From Nematostella vectensis (lineage: Eukaryota; Cnidaria; Anthozoa; Actiniaria; Edwardsiidae): a stretch of 64,000 bases of DNA. Within the stretch, counting starts at the first letter, position 1. Every line of letters starts with the position of its first letter. A program made the position numbers and the translations under genes. Shown in pieces: positions 11,093 through 21,990 of this stretch. The notes under the pieces are model-generated. The model was given only the letters and a program-made list of their open reading frames with translations, was not told the DNA's origin and did no database searches. The DNA is taken from the NCBI RefSeq assembly GCF_932526225.1, contig NC_064037.1:15376601-15440600 (forward strand). Reading direction: 5' to 3'.

Positions 11093-11101
11093 AAACGCTA
11101 C

Positions 11102-11990
11102 CTGCTAGTCCATTAAAAACAATCAAAAGCTAATCGCATTCTTACAATACAACATCGCAAGCTATTCGCTATGTCCATACTTACAATACAAAATCACAAG
11201 CTACTCGCCATGTCCATACTTACAATACAACATCGCAAGCCACTCGCCATGTCCATACTTACAATACAACATCACAAGCTATTCACTATGTCCATACTTA
11301 CAATACATCATCGCAAGCCATTCGCCATGTCCATACTTACAATACAACATCACAAGCCACTCGCATTGTCTATACTTACAATACAACATAGCAAGCTATT
11401 CGCTATGTCCATACTTACAATACAACATCACAAGCCACTCGCTATGTCCATACTTACAATACAACATAGCAAGCTATTCGCTATGTCCATACTTACAATA
11501 CAACATCGCAAGCTACTCGCTGTGTCCATACTTACAATACAACATCGCAAGCTACTCGCTGTGTCCATACTTACAATACAACATCGCAAGCTACTCGCTA
11601 TGTCCATACTTACAATACAACATCGCAAGCTATTTGCTATGTCCATACTTACAATACAACATCACAAGCCACTCGCTGTGTCCATACTTACAATACAACA
11701 TCGCAAGCTACTCGCTATGTCCATACTTACAATACAACATCACAAGCCACTCGCCATGTCCATACTTACAATACAACATCACAAGCCACTCGCTGTGTCC
11801 ATACTTACAATACAACATCACAAGCTACTCGCTGTGTCCATACTTACAATACAACATCGCAAGCTACTCGCTGTGTCCATACTTACAATACAACATCGCA
11901 AGCTACTCGCTATGTCTATACTTACAATACAACATCGCAAGCTATTTGCTATGTCCATACTTACAATACAACATCCAAACTACAATAATA
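11102..11990 (-). repeat. 39-bp minisatellite downstream of protease gene 2
   Basis: About 21 tidy copies of a 39-bp unit from about 11160 (plus strand begins TACTCGCTATGTCCATACTT). On the minus strand each unit contains TATTGTAAGTATGG, a 5'-splice-site-like string. Because 39 is a multiple of three and the units have no stop, both strands show long artificial open frames. Variation between copies is mostly C/T and G/A at fixed positions (CGC/CAC, GCT/GCC). Confidence 0.95.
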
Positions 11991-12335
11991 CAACATTTCA
12001 AATTGCACAACGTCAGGTTACCCGTTACTCGCTATGTGAATACTAAAACACAACAGCGCAAGGAACTCGCTATCGCTACTCGCTATTTGAATACTTAAAT
12101 CACAACAGCGCAAGGAACTCGCTACTCGTAAAGGTTACTCGCTATGTAAACACTTAAACACGATAGCGCTCAAAACTCGAAGCCCTTCATCTCCATAGCA
12201 CAACACAACAGCACAAGGAACTCGCTATCGCTACTCGCTATGTAAACAGGTGAACACTAAAACACAACAGCGCGCAAAACTCGAAGCCCGTCATCGCCAT
12301 TTTACAACACAACAATGCAAGTTACTCGTCACTCG
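11991..12335 (-). repeat. Degenerate repeat adjoining the protease gene 2 stop codon
   Basis: Irregular copies of a TACTCGCTATGTRAA...ACACAACAGCGCAA motif that grade into the 39-bp array and reach the end of the coding region (stop at 12336-12338). Probably the 3' UTR of the gene plus the older, decayed edge of the array. Confidence 0.75.
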
Positions 12336-15300
12336 TTAAGTCCAGTACCAGTGGTGTCTATGATAATGTTTCTTTAACTCGGAGTAAGGTACTTCATCTT
12401 TTTTTGTACTCTTGTCTGCCTGCCAGGGCAATTTTCGTCTGCTTTTGTTCAGCACCACAAAGGGTCGTTTCTCGATCCCGCACAACCCCTGTTTAATTTT
12501 GATGAATCCGTTATTTCCCCACTTGTGTGACCAAGAATTCTTTATAAGCCAGTAAGGCACGCCATTATCCGAGCCGTAGCCGATGAGAAGTACAGCGTGG
12601 TCTGTTTTGTTGCCTGGCAACCAACAAATTGTCGATATTGTTAGCAGCTTGCAGACAATGATAACCTTGAAATCTGAATGCAAAGATAACTCTTCCCAGC
12701 CTCCACATATCGAAAAAAAGTCTTAGCAGCTTATCATATTTTCTTACATGTGCAGGATTTTTGGTCAGGTTGATATGCGAACGGCATGCTGGGAAAATTT
12801 TATGGAACGCATTTCAACATGGCGTCGTAAACATGTTGATGTGTTCCTAAATGGAAGAAGATTGAAATGAAATAATTGTAGGTTTTAGCAATTCTGCTCC
12901 CGGAATATCTTCGTTAGTTCGATTCAAAAATCAACAATGGCATCTTTGGACGCCATGTGGTCCTAGCTTGCTGTTCGCGTATCACCTCGACCCAATCCCC
13001 CGCGCAACGTGAGATTGTCAATTAGTTTCACTGTGCAGTACCCCGTTCAATGGTTTTTCCATCTCAACTTACTGCAGTGTTTGTCAGACATGATACCATT
13101 GCTGTAGAACTTGAGAGACTTGGGGTTCGCGTTGATGGAGATGGTCGCCGGGCCGTGATAAGACAGAGCCTTTTTCAGCGCTATACGGTTAAACCGCTTC
13201 ACACGTCGATAGCTCGTGATTCGAGCCCCAACAGTCAGGTTCGACGTTTTACAAAAGCCTTCCTTTAAAACAGAGAAACACAGAGTCGATTTAAACTATG
13301 GGTCGAGTTACAAAGATGACTAATAAAAAACAAAAATAGTTTCCTTGGCTTGAGCTCTTTTTTCTTGTCTTTTTTTCCCCAAGCTTAAGTCTCCTGGTTT
13401 ACTTACCTGTCCCCGGTAGTGACCGTAACTTTTTGTCGTGGCAAGGCCGAACTTCTTGACCCACGAGAACGCTTTCCAAGTCCAGCCACCTAAGCAACCG
13501 TTATTCCCATGATACACTCCGGGCGTAGACCACGTGCAGTCGAGTAGCTGCTGTTCTGCGAGATTCAACAGCTCACCTTTCTACGCGATATACGAGATGT
13601 TAGTACATACGGGATGTTAGTACATACGGGATGTTAGTACATACGGGATGTTAGTACATACGGGATGTTAGTACATACGGGATGTTGGTACATACGGGAT
13701 GTTAGTACATGCGGGATGTTAGTACATACGGGATGTTAGTACATACGGGATGTTGGTACATACGGGATGTTAGTACATACGGGATGTTAGTACATACGGG
13801 ATGTTAGTACATACGGGATGTTGGTACATACGGGATGTTAGTACATACGGGATGTTGGTACATACGAGATGCTAGTTCATACGGGATGTTAGTACAAACG
13901 GGATGTTAGTACATACGGGATGTTGGTACATACGGGATGTTAGTACATGCGGGATGTTAGTACATACGGGATTTTAGTACATATGGGATGTTAGAAAATA
14001 CCGGATATTAGTATTAGTATTGTGGCTATTATTGTTTTTGTTTTTATTGACCTTAACCGAGCTGTTGTTGTTGTTGTCATCGGTGTTTTTGTTATGGTGA
14101 ATATTGTTATTGTTGTTGTTGACCTACCTTGACAAAGCTGTTGTTGTTGTTGCCATCGGTGTTTTTATTATGATGAATATTGTTATTGTTGTTGTTGACG
14201 TACCTTGACAAAGCTGTTGTTGTTGTTGTCATCGGTGTTTTTATTATGGTGAATATTGTTATTGTTGTTGTTGACCTACCTTGACAAAGCTGTTGTTGTT
14301 GTTGTCATCGGTGTTTTTATTATGGTGAATATTGTTATTGTTGTTGTTGTTGTTGTCATCGGTGTTTTTATTATGGTGAATATTGTTATTGTTGTTGTTG
14401 ACCTACCTTGACAAAGCTGTTGTTGTTGTTGTCATCGGTGTTTTTGTTATGGTGAATATTGTTATTGTTCTTGGATGGCTTGGAATATCCCACCACCTTG
14501 ATTTCCTATTTTCATTTCACTGCACTTCAAGACCTACCTTGACAAAGCTGTTGTATTGTTATTGTTTTTGTTGATCTACCTGAATGAAATGAGCCGCCTC
14601 CACGGCGCCGGCGGTGGCAAATGCCCAGCACGAGCCGCACGTCCCTTGGCCTTTGGCGGGATTCACAGCGCCTGCACAACGATTAGGGACACATGTCACA
14701 CAATTCTAAACATGTCACACTCAAGATCACGTATTCCTAAACATGACACATGTCACGCTCAAGGTCACGCAATCCTTAACATGACACATGTCACACGGAA
14801 GATCACGCAATCCAAAACATGTCACATGTCATACTCAAGATAACGCAGTTCTAAACATGGCTAATGTCACACTAAAGATAACGCAACCCTAACATGACAC
14901 ATGTCACTCTCAAGATCACGCAATTCTAAACGTGACACATGTAACACTCAAAATCACCCAATTCTAAACATGTCACATTCAAAATCACGCATTCCTAAAC
15001 ATGACACATGTCACATTGAAGATCAGGCAATCCTAAAAATGTCACATTCAAGATCACGCGATTCTAAACGTGACACATGTAACACTCAGGATCACGCAAC
15101 CTTAGACGAAGCTACTTCAACTCAAGACTAAGCTGTCAAAGGACTGACGACCGTTGATTAAACAGCATATCCACATAATCATTTGTCAAATGATGGTTCA
15201 TAATCACATGTCTTATGACATCACATGATCACGTGTCAATTTTTTCTTACCGTAATTCCGCCAGTCCAGCTGGTCAGGAACTTCAAACATTCTTTTCGAA

Positions 15301-18300
15301 TGCTTTATCTTAGCGTGCATTCGCTTTTTATGTTCTTTCTTTTTATTTTTTCTATTTTCATGACTTTCACCGCTGATTCCACTCCTTCTGTAGCCGGATC
15401 GCGGGCTTCGCCACCCTTCATAGTCCTTATTGTCTCCATGGTAACCATCTGACGGTTCGTCCTCCTCGTCTTTTTGCGTATCATCATTGACGTCATCATC
15501 TATGACGTCATCGCGATCCTTCTTGACGTCATTGCTTTCGTCATCAAGTTCGCCCTTGTAGCTTTTGAACTCGTCGTCTGTTAGATCGGCGAAGTGGTTG
15601 GGTTCCAGCTTGTACGGTAGGCTGCGTCTGTTCATTGAACGAATGTATCTACGTTGAAGAAATGAGAAAAATGCAATGAATTTGGAACTTGAGTTTTCAA
15701 AGCTGTCTTGTCAATGCGTTCGGATGATGTGCGCATGTGTGCGGCTCAAACTCTCAGATCGGTTCCGCAGTCTCTTGTGGAGATTTACGACGTTTATTCA
15801 CACCGTCATCACACCCTATCACGTTTTGATATTCAGGATTTATTTGTTGTTACTTAGAACCTCAAAAATAGTAGGGGTGGACAAATCTTGACATATTAAA
15901 ATTCGCTTACAATCAGTCTTCGACACCTTTTAATTTCGCCCTTGGCCTAAACCTCAGAAAAAAAAACACCGGTTCACCTCTTGGACAGTATTTCAATTAG
16001 ATATCGTTCGTGGTTATCATGGGTGATATTAGAGTTCTTGTAGGCAAGGTAGTAAATCATTTACCTGACATTGTGTCTGAATATGTGCTTTCGTCTGCGG
16101 TGTTCGGAATCGTCTTCGTACACCTTGTCGTGCTGCTGTCGGAACTCGTCGAAGTCGTCGTCGACTAGGTCACGTGAGTGTCCGAGTGACGTGAACTCCG
16201 CCATCGGGTTAATCGACATAGCAGCGCCCTCACTGCCATGGGAGAACTTAGAGATGTCCCAGCACCATTTGTCATGTCGAACTAGAAACACAGAGAGAAC
16301 TTAGCGATGTCCAAGCACCATTTATCATGGCGAACCAGAAACACAGAGAGAACTTAGAGATGTCCCAGCACAATCTGTTATGGCGAACTAGAGACAAACA
16401 GTGAACGTTGAGATGCCCCAGTACAATCTGACATGGCGAACTAGAGACAAACAGTGAACTTAGAGATGCCCTAGTACAATCTGACATGGCGAACTAGAGA
16501 CAAACAGTGAACTTAGAGATGTCCCAACACAATCTGTCATGGCGAACTAGAGACAAACGGTGAACTAAGATGCCCCAGCACCAGTTGTCATGGCGGACTA
16601 GAGACACAAAGAGAACTTAGCGACGTTCCAACACAATCTGTCATGGCGAACTAGAAACAAAGAGAGAACCTTAGAAATGTCCCATCAATATTTTCATCGC
16701 GAACTAGAAACAAAGAGAGAACTTAAAGTTGTCCCTTCTCCATTTGTTAAGGCCAAACAGAAACACAGAGAACTTAGAGATGTTTCGACACCATTTATCA
16801 TGGCGAACCAAGAAACAAAGATAGACTCTTAGAGATGTTCCAACACCATGTTTTATGTCGAACTAGAAACAAAGAGAGAACTTAGAGATGTCCCAGCACT
16901 ATTACGATGTGGTATGATTACTTAGGATGCGGTATGATTACTTACGATGCGGTATGATTACTTACGATGCGGTATGATTACTTACAATGCGGTATGGTTA
17001 CTTACGATGTGATATGATTACTTACGATGTGGTATGATTACTTACGATGCGTATTGATTACTTACGATGCGGTATGACTACTTACGATGCGGCATGACTA
17101 CTTAGGATGCGGTATGATTACTTAGGATGCGGTATGAATACTTACGATGCGGTTTGATTACTTACGATGCGGTGTGATTACTTACGATACGTATTGATTA
17201 CTTACGATGCGTATTGATTACTTACGATGCGGTATGATTACTTATGATGCGGTATGATTACTTACGATGCGGTATGATTACTTACGATGCGTTATGATTA
17301 CTTATATGATGCGGTATGATTACTTACGATGTGGTATGATTACTTACGATGCGTATTGATTACTTACGATGTGGTATGATTACTTACGATGCGGTATGAT
17401 TACTTGCGATGCGGTATGATTACTTACGATGCGGTCTGATGACTTACGATGCGGTATGATTACTTACGATGCGGTAAGATTACCTATGATGCGGTATGAT
17501 TACTTACGAAGCGGTATGATTACTTACGATGCGTATTGATTACTTACGATGTGGTATAATTACTTACGATGCGGTATATCAAATATCCCCTTGTCGTAAG
17601 TCCACTTGTTGAATGTGTGGTAGTCGATGACGTAAGAGTCATAATATGAGACAAGTACGGTATCGTAGCCGTCCATCTCAAGTCGCATAGGGAGGGGAGG
17701 GTCAGTCTTGGTGGCGTAGAACACGTACTTGTTATCCTTGTGCATAACGGAGATGTTGTACACCCACTTGGTGCACAGGGTGTCGTGAATGAGGGCTTCG
17801 CCGGCGTACTGGAAATACAAACGGGATACCTGTGGTGATCTTTGAAGTGCATGGTTTATTGATTATTAGGCTAAGCTGAAACGGTCGTAATTTATCCATG
17901 AATCGTATACAATGCACAGGTTTCATCCTCATTTTATGATGATGGTTACACAACTTCATCTGTATTATTCATTAGCATTGAATAATAAATTAATGGATAA
18001 TAGGATACTAATGGATAATAGGCCATTTGAACTCCGCCTCCAAAATGCATCTTTTCTTAAGGAAATTGTCAAGTTGCCAATAATCCCTGATCAGTATTTC
18101 TCCTTGCCTTGTCTGTAAGCCTTAATAAGAGCTAGATACAGGATAAAAACGCTTCTCTGAAAGCAATCACTCTTCGCTGGCGTTTTTAGCGTAAGCCATT
18201 CTTCGTAACAAAAGGCAAGGGCGGAGGGGCAGAAGGGTGTTTGCACCCTCCCCCCCCCACTAAAAAAATAACCCCCCTCCCGCCCACTTCTCTGAGTGGA

Positions 18301-20817
18301 ACATATCAAGAAAATTCAGCCAAAAATTGTTGTTTTTGCCTAACGCGGTCACTTCCATATAAGGAAACTAATATATTCCTTATTTGGAGAAGCTGCACGA
18401 TTCTTGTCACGGTTGTCGTATCGCAGGGGCTTCGTAAACTTGTAATAAGGAGAGAAAAACAGTGACTGTGACCATCTTTAGTCTATAGAGAAAGTATCTT
18501 AAAAGAAACAAGATTCCTCGGTACCAGACCCCCAAAACGACAACGTTTTCTTCATACGCAAGGTTTTCTCACCTTAAAGTCGACTAGTTTTCTTCATACG
18601 CAAGGTTTTCTCACCTTAAAGTCGACTAGTTTTCTTCATACACAAGGTTTTCTCACCTTAAAGTCGACTAGTTTTCATCATACGCAAGGTTTTCTCACCT
18701 TAAAGTTGACTAGTTTTCTTCATACGCAAGGTTTTCTCACCTTAAAGTCAACTAGTTTTCTTCATACGCAAGGTTTTCTCACCTTAAAGCCGACTAGTTT
18801 TCTTCATACGCAAGATTTTCTCACCTTAAAGTCGACTAGTTTTCTTCATACGCATGGTTTTCTCACCTTAAAGTCAACTAGTTTTCTCCATACGCAAGGT
18901 TTTCTAACCTTAAAGTCAACTAGTTTTCTTCATACGCCAGGTTTTCTCACCTTAAAGTCGACTAGTTTTCTTCATACGCCAGGTTTTCTCACCTTAAAGT
19001 CAACTAGTTTTCTTCATACGCAAGTTTTTCTCACCTTAAAGTCAACTAGTTTTCTTCATACGCCAGGTTTTCTCACCTTAAAGTCGACTAGTTTGGACTT
19101 AAATGGCCAGGCGGAATTGCGTGGCAGAATGCTTTGCGCGCCAACCTTGCGTTTCTTCTGCCCGAACCGTTTCCAACATCCCCTCCAGTGCTTATGACTC
19201 TTGTACGAGTACTTAGGAACCAGCTTGAAAAACATGCCGTGCTTGCCCAGGTCCCCTCGCTGGTATGTCTTTACGTCGCCTGGAGAGAGGGAAATGGTTA
19301 AGATTACGTCACATAAATAATGCCGTCAGTCATATACTCTAATATCGACACAAAATAAGAGAGAAAGAGACACACTTACATTGCTCTAAACTCGTACATT
19401 GTTGCTAGTGCTGCTGTTATTCCTATTATTATGGTTACTGCTATTATTATTGCTATAGCTACTGTTCTTGCTAGTGCTAGGGAAGAAAAAACAGCACAGA
19501 TGGATATATATTTACATCCCAAATAAGTTTATTCCATGACTTCGAGCATGAAGATATAAATCGTAGATGTTTATTTGCGTGAATTCGTTTTTTCCTTAGA
19601 AATCCATCACTGACGCAAGTGGGAAGCCTGTGGGAAAATAAGGCGAAAAACAAGACAATGTAGAGGAATGGCGGAGTTTTTTATTCGGCGAGAAAATACG
19701 TAGTCTGCTCCGCTCCTAGTGTCACGCGCGCCTTCCCCACAAGCTTGTTTGGAAGGCCTGTTTGGAAGGCGTGCGTGACACTAAGATAAGCAGACTGGCT
19801 AGAAAACACGAGAAAACACGGAGTTCGATTTTTGGCCGCCATTTTGGAAATGCAGACAGGGAGGATTGGGAGGAGATGGAAGGGGGGCAAGCTAGCCGCG
19901 TTAGCCCTAATAATTTAAAGACTTACATTTTTCTTTCCCTGTTAATTTTTTTTCGGACCTATTTGATGCTAGTATAGCGATAAAAAAATATGCGAGTAAC
20001 ACGGCTTTTGAAAGAATTACGGGCCCACAATGCTTTGCAGGTCGGAATAAAAGGCCCTTTTGTATTATGTAAAGGTCAATTCAAGGTCATTTGATTACTA
20101 AGGAAAACTCGTTGTCAAGACCAGTTTTAAAAGCCCCTATGAAAAAAAATATCCATACTTTTTTTTTGTAAAACGGGCTCTCGTTCGGAGGAATTTTTAT
20201 GGGTTTTCTACTCCATTACCAATCCTTCTAATTTGTACATCAAATAACTAGCTAAGCAAAGTTTGCCAGAGCTAACAAATAAGAATAATGAATACGAGCA
20301 AAATTTTATCAACATTTTGATTTTCATTCAAAAGCAGATGATAGTGTAGACGGCTATGGACATTAAATTGTTTATTTGTTTTTATTTCACTATAAATTCA
20401 ACACCTGTCAAAGCAATATTTTAGACAGTTCATGTAACACAAACAACCTTTATAAAAAAAGAAATGATCACCGGTACTTTCCATCAGTCTTTTCCCAGAA
20501 TTTTAACCAAATTATTAAATAGGAAATATAAAAATTGGGGACATACCTCCATAGTAATCAATACGACTTTGATTATGCGGTCTACTGAACCAAATCTCAA
20601 ACGGTTCATTCACTTCACTGGTGGGAAGCCTTAAGACACCCGTCGCGTGGTACTCGTCAGGAAAGCGCAGACTGTTCAAATTATCACCGATCTTGAGCTC
20701 TCGCCGCGACTTCTCCGCGATAAATTCCTCGAAATCGTCTTGCTGCGTGAGTAGGTAGGTTCCCAGGGAGGCAACAATGAGGAGAAAACAGCACACAAAT
20801 AGCACCCAGGAACCCAT
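12336..20817 (-). CDS. Papain-family cysteine protease with N-terminal extension, gene 2 of tandem pair
   Basis: Nine exons: 20817-20547, 19279-19077, 17829-17568, 16281-16065, 15648-15251, 14671-14580, 13580-13407, 13262-13073, 12613-12336; all GT-AG, total about 694 residues. Residues 2-25 form a hydrophobic signal/anchor ([18 protein letters not shown]), so entry to the secretory route is expected. An N-terminal domain of roughly 250 residues ([26 protein letters not shown]) precedes an I29-type propeptide ([19 protein letters not shown]). The C1A peptidase has catalytic Cys in [10 protein letters not shown], His in [10 protein letters not shown] and Asn in KNSWSHKWG. This architecture resembles counting-factor-associated protein D / digestive cysteine proteinase 1-like proteins. 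Odd points: a roughly 80-residue acidic-then-basic insert after the propeptide, and a basic C-terminal tail rich in His. Six of its exon borders or ends touch minisatellites. Substrate unknown. Confidence 0.88.
13590..14005 (-). repeat. 17-bp minisatellite upstream of protease 2 exon 7 acceptor
   Basis: About 24 copies of a 17-bp unit (plus strand TACATACGGGATGTTAG). On the minus strand each unit reads GTACTAACATCCCGTAT and so contains TACTAAC, the ideal branch-point heptamer. The array starts about 10 bp upstream of the exon 7 acceptor (exon start 13580), that is, in the natural branch-point zone. Confidence 0.95.
14040..14579 (-). repeat. ~76-bp tandem repeat at protease 2 exon 6 donor
   Basis: Five to six copies of a TTG-rich unit of about 76 bp. 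On the minus strand each unit carries GTCAAGGTAGGTCAACAACA, closely matching the real donor region CATTCAG|GTAGATCAACAA at 14580/14579. The array therefore looks like amplified copies of the donor and early intron. It contains an inserted NACHT-gene fragment (14467-14533). Confidence 0.85.
14467..14533 (-). pseudogene. 67-bp NACHT (NLR) gene fragment inside the protease intron repeat
   Basis: Matches 5665-5731 of the receptor's NACHT exon in the same orientation, with about six mismatches over 67 bp by my alignment (start GTTCTTGGATGGCTTGGAA in both). It replaces part of one repeat unit, and normal repeat sequence resumes on its right with ACCTACCTTGACAAAGCTG. The source could be this receptor or a paralogue elsewhere. 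Confidence 0.82.
14675..15120 (-). repeat. ~38-bp tandem repeat upstream of protease 2 exon 6 acceptor
   Basis: About 11 imperfect copies of a unit like AACATGACACATGTCACACTCAAGATCACGC split by short indels. It begins within about 25 bp of the exon 6 acceptor (exon start 14671) and fills most of intron 5. The ATGACACATGTCAC core is itself nearly palindromic. Confidence 0.88.
16282..16900 (-). repeat. ~53-bp repeat made of exon 4 acceptor plus coding start
   Basis: About 12 copies upstream of protease 2 exon 4. Each minus-strand unit contains a TTTCTAG or TCTCTAG acceptor followed by bases matching the start of exon 4 (TTCGCCATGA, then a GGGACATCTCTAAGTTC-like stretch). The true exon starts at 16281 with the same TCTAG|TTCGACATGA string. 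So around 11 decoy acceptors with coding sequence lie upstream of the real one. Confidence 0.9.
16901..17567 (-). repeat. 20-bp minisatellite made of exon 3 donor
   Basis: About 33 copies of a 20-bp unit. The minus-strand unit TACCGCATCGTAAGTAATCA repeats the last bases of exon 3 (ATACCGCATC) and its GTAAGT donor (exon end 17568). It runs directly into the acceptor-type repeat of the same intron at about 16900, so the whole of intron 3 next to both its borders is repeat DNA. Confidence 0.95.
18308..18560. repeat. Dispersed block shared with 2.3 kb and 48.6 kb
   Basis: This block in protease 2 intron 2 (signature CGGTCACTTCCATATAAGG, CAGTGACTGTGACC, GATTCCTCGGT.CCAGAC) recurs at about 48605-48880 in the same orientation and, more diverged, at about 2320-2445. 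The 48.6-kb copy even ends with the first bases of the exon 2 donor repeat (GGTTTCTTCATATGC). It is either an interspersed repeat or a dispersed piece of this intron. Confidence 0.8.
18545..19076 (-). repeat. 42-bp minisatellite made of exon 2 donor
   Basis: Thirteen copies of a 42-bp unit. On the minus strand each repeats GTCGACTTTAAGGTGAGAAA, the final coding bases of exon 2 (VDFK) and its GTGAG donor. The true exon ends at 19077 at the 5' edge of the array, so the first donor met by the transcript is the authentic one. Being a multiple of three, the unit produces a spurious plus-strand open frame of 14-residue repeats. Confidence 0.95.
19280..20546 (-). other. Protease 2 intron 1 with a foldback
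   Basis: Contains an imperfect palindrome at 19702-19796 whose arms AGTCTGCT...AGTGTCACGCGCGCCTTCC and GGAAGGCGTGCGTGACACT...AGCAGACT pair over about 30 bp around a GGAAGGCCTGTTT loop, probably a foldback/MITE. The remainder is AT-rich with short simple repeats (for example the TATTATT/CTGTTATT run near 19400-19460) and no exon. Confidence 0.6.
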
Positions 20818-21644
20818 GGTGTGTTTACGGCTTTTTGGTGCAACAAGGAGCACTACAGCAGGTGTAATCGGAGGGAGAAGATCAGAGTAGTTAGCAGTGA
20901 TAGAAGGGTGTGGTTCATCACGCGGTTGATCCACTCATGTCATTTTCACGTAGTCAGTAGCACGCCAACCAGATTTACATTCTTCATTTTGAATACAACT
21001 AAGTCGTGTTGATGTATGACTCTTTGCTTGTATTACGTCAGGAGGTAAGAACGAGTCAGTGACTCCATGAATCCATTGTCAACATTGACCTTATATGGAA
21101 TGCTCGCACCCGCATCTTGGACATTGCGTTACATGTCACGGTAGTTTTTGTCACACAATATCCACAGAATAAAAGCCTTCGAAAATTACGTTGGTGTGCG
21201 CACGTGTGGACTTTGGGTGCGCGATAAGAAATAATATTCTAAGATAAGAAATCAGGCAGTACACAGTGATGGTTAGTAACAATATTTTACAAAATGTAAA
21301 CCCTATAATTATGTCAGAAATTTCTCCCGACATCAGATATACTTGGCGCACGGTTAGCGTGCGGATGCTCTTTATTCCCACAATACATTGCGCAGAAATT
21401 GTACGCGAGTCGGAGTTTTTTATTTGTAAATACAAAGTAAAATATATTTGCATAAGGTGGATTATTTACAATGATTATGTACATGTACAGGCGTTTGTGG
21501 CTCGATTCTTTGAAGCCATAAGGTATTGCCACGCAAATGACTGTAGCTGCCAGCCATGTGCTGGTGCCAATAAAGACGTGGTTTTTGTCATTCATATACG
21601 TCACTATGGCAACCTATTCATTTTGATATCGCCACAGTCCTGTA
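20818..21644. promoter_or_regulatory. Short intergenic spacer between the two proteases; likely promoter of gene 2
   Basis: The region between the gene 2 start (20817) and the repeats behind gene 1 is about 0.8 kb. No other exon or RNA gene is visible. I infer it holds the gene 2 promoter, but I could not identify a convincing TATA box or initiator; minus-strand ATG-containing frames here do not resemble any family. Confidence 0.4.
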
Positions 21645-21990
21645 ATCCAGAGGTTGTTGTTAATGGTTACGGTAACTGTCAATCACGTTTTGACGTCTAC
21701 GACCACGGCTTTCTGAGTCACGCCGTAGTTATCGTCTTTCACGGCTTCATGTTACCACGGTAACTGTCCCTCATGTTTTGACGTCTACGACCACGGCTTT
21801 CTTAGCCACGCCGTAGTTATCGTCTTTCATGGCTATAATGTTACCACGATAACTGTCAATCACGTTTTGACGTCTACGACCACGCCTTTCTGTACGACGC
21901 CGCAGATATCGTCTTCCATGGCTATGATGTTACCACGGTTACTGTCAATCACGTTTTGACGTCTACGACCACGGCTTTCTGAGCCACGCC
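21645..21990 (-). repeat. 89-bp repeat containing the protease 1 C-terminal codons and stop
   Basis: Four copies at about 88-89-bp spacing (the GACGTCTACGACCAC string at about 21692, 21780, 21869 and 21958). Each minus-strand unit encodes versions of the gene's last residues (CGVAQKAVVVDVKT) followed by TGA, so the coding end itself has been amplified into the 3' UTR. Each unit also has a GTTACCACGGTAAC-like palindrome. Confidence 0.92.

Noticed and set aside
11171-12098. Long open frames on both strands encoding 13-residue repeats
   Set aside because: They arise because the 39-bp unit is divisible by three and free of stops. No start context, no exon structure and no known repeat protein; the DNA is a non-coding minisatellite.
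12611-12623. Second X-box-like palindrome GTTGCCTGGCAAC
   Set aside because: It lies on the exon 9 acceptor of protease 2, inside a gene and far from any start; judged coincidental.
18706-19197. Open frame of 14-residue repeats ([13 protein letters not shown])
   Set aside because: Artefact of the 42-bp donor array, antisense to the protease gene.
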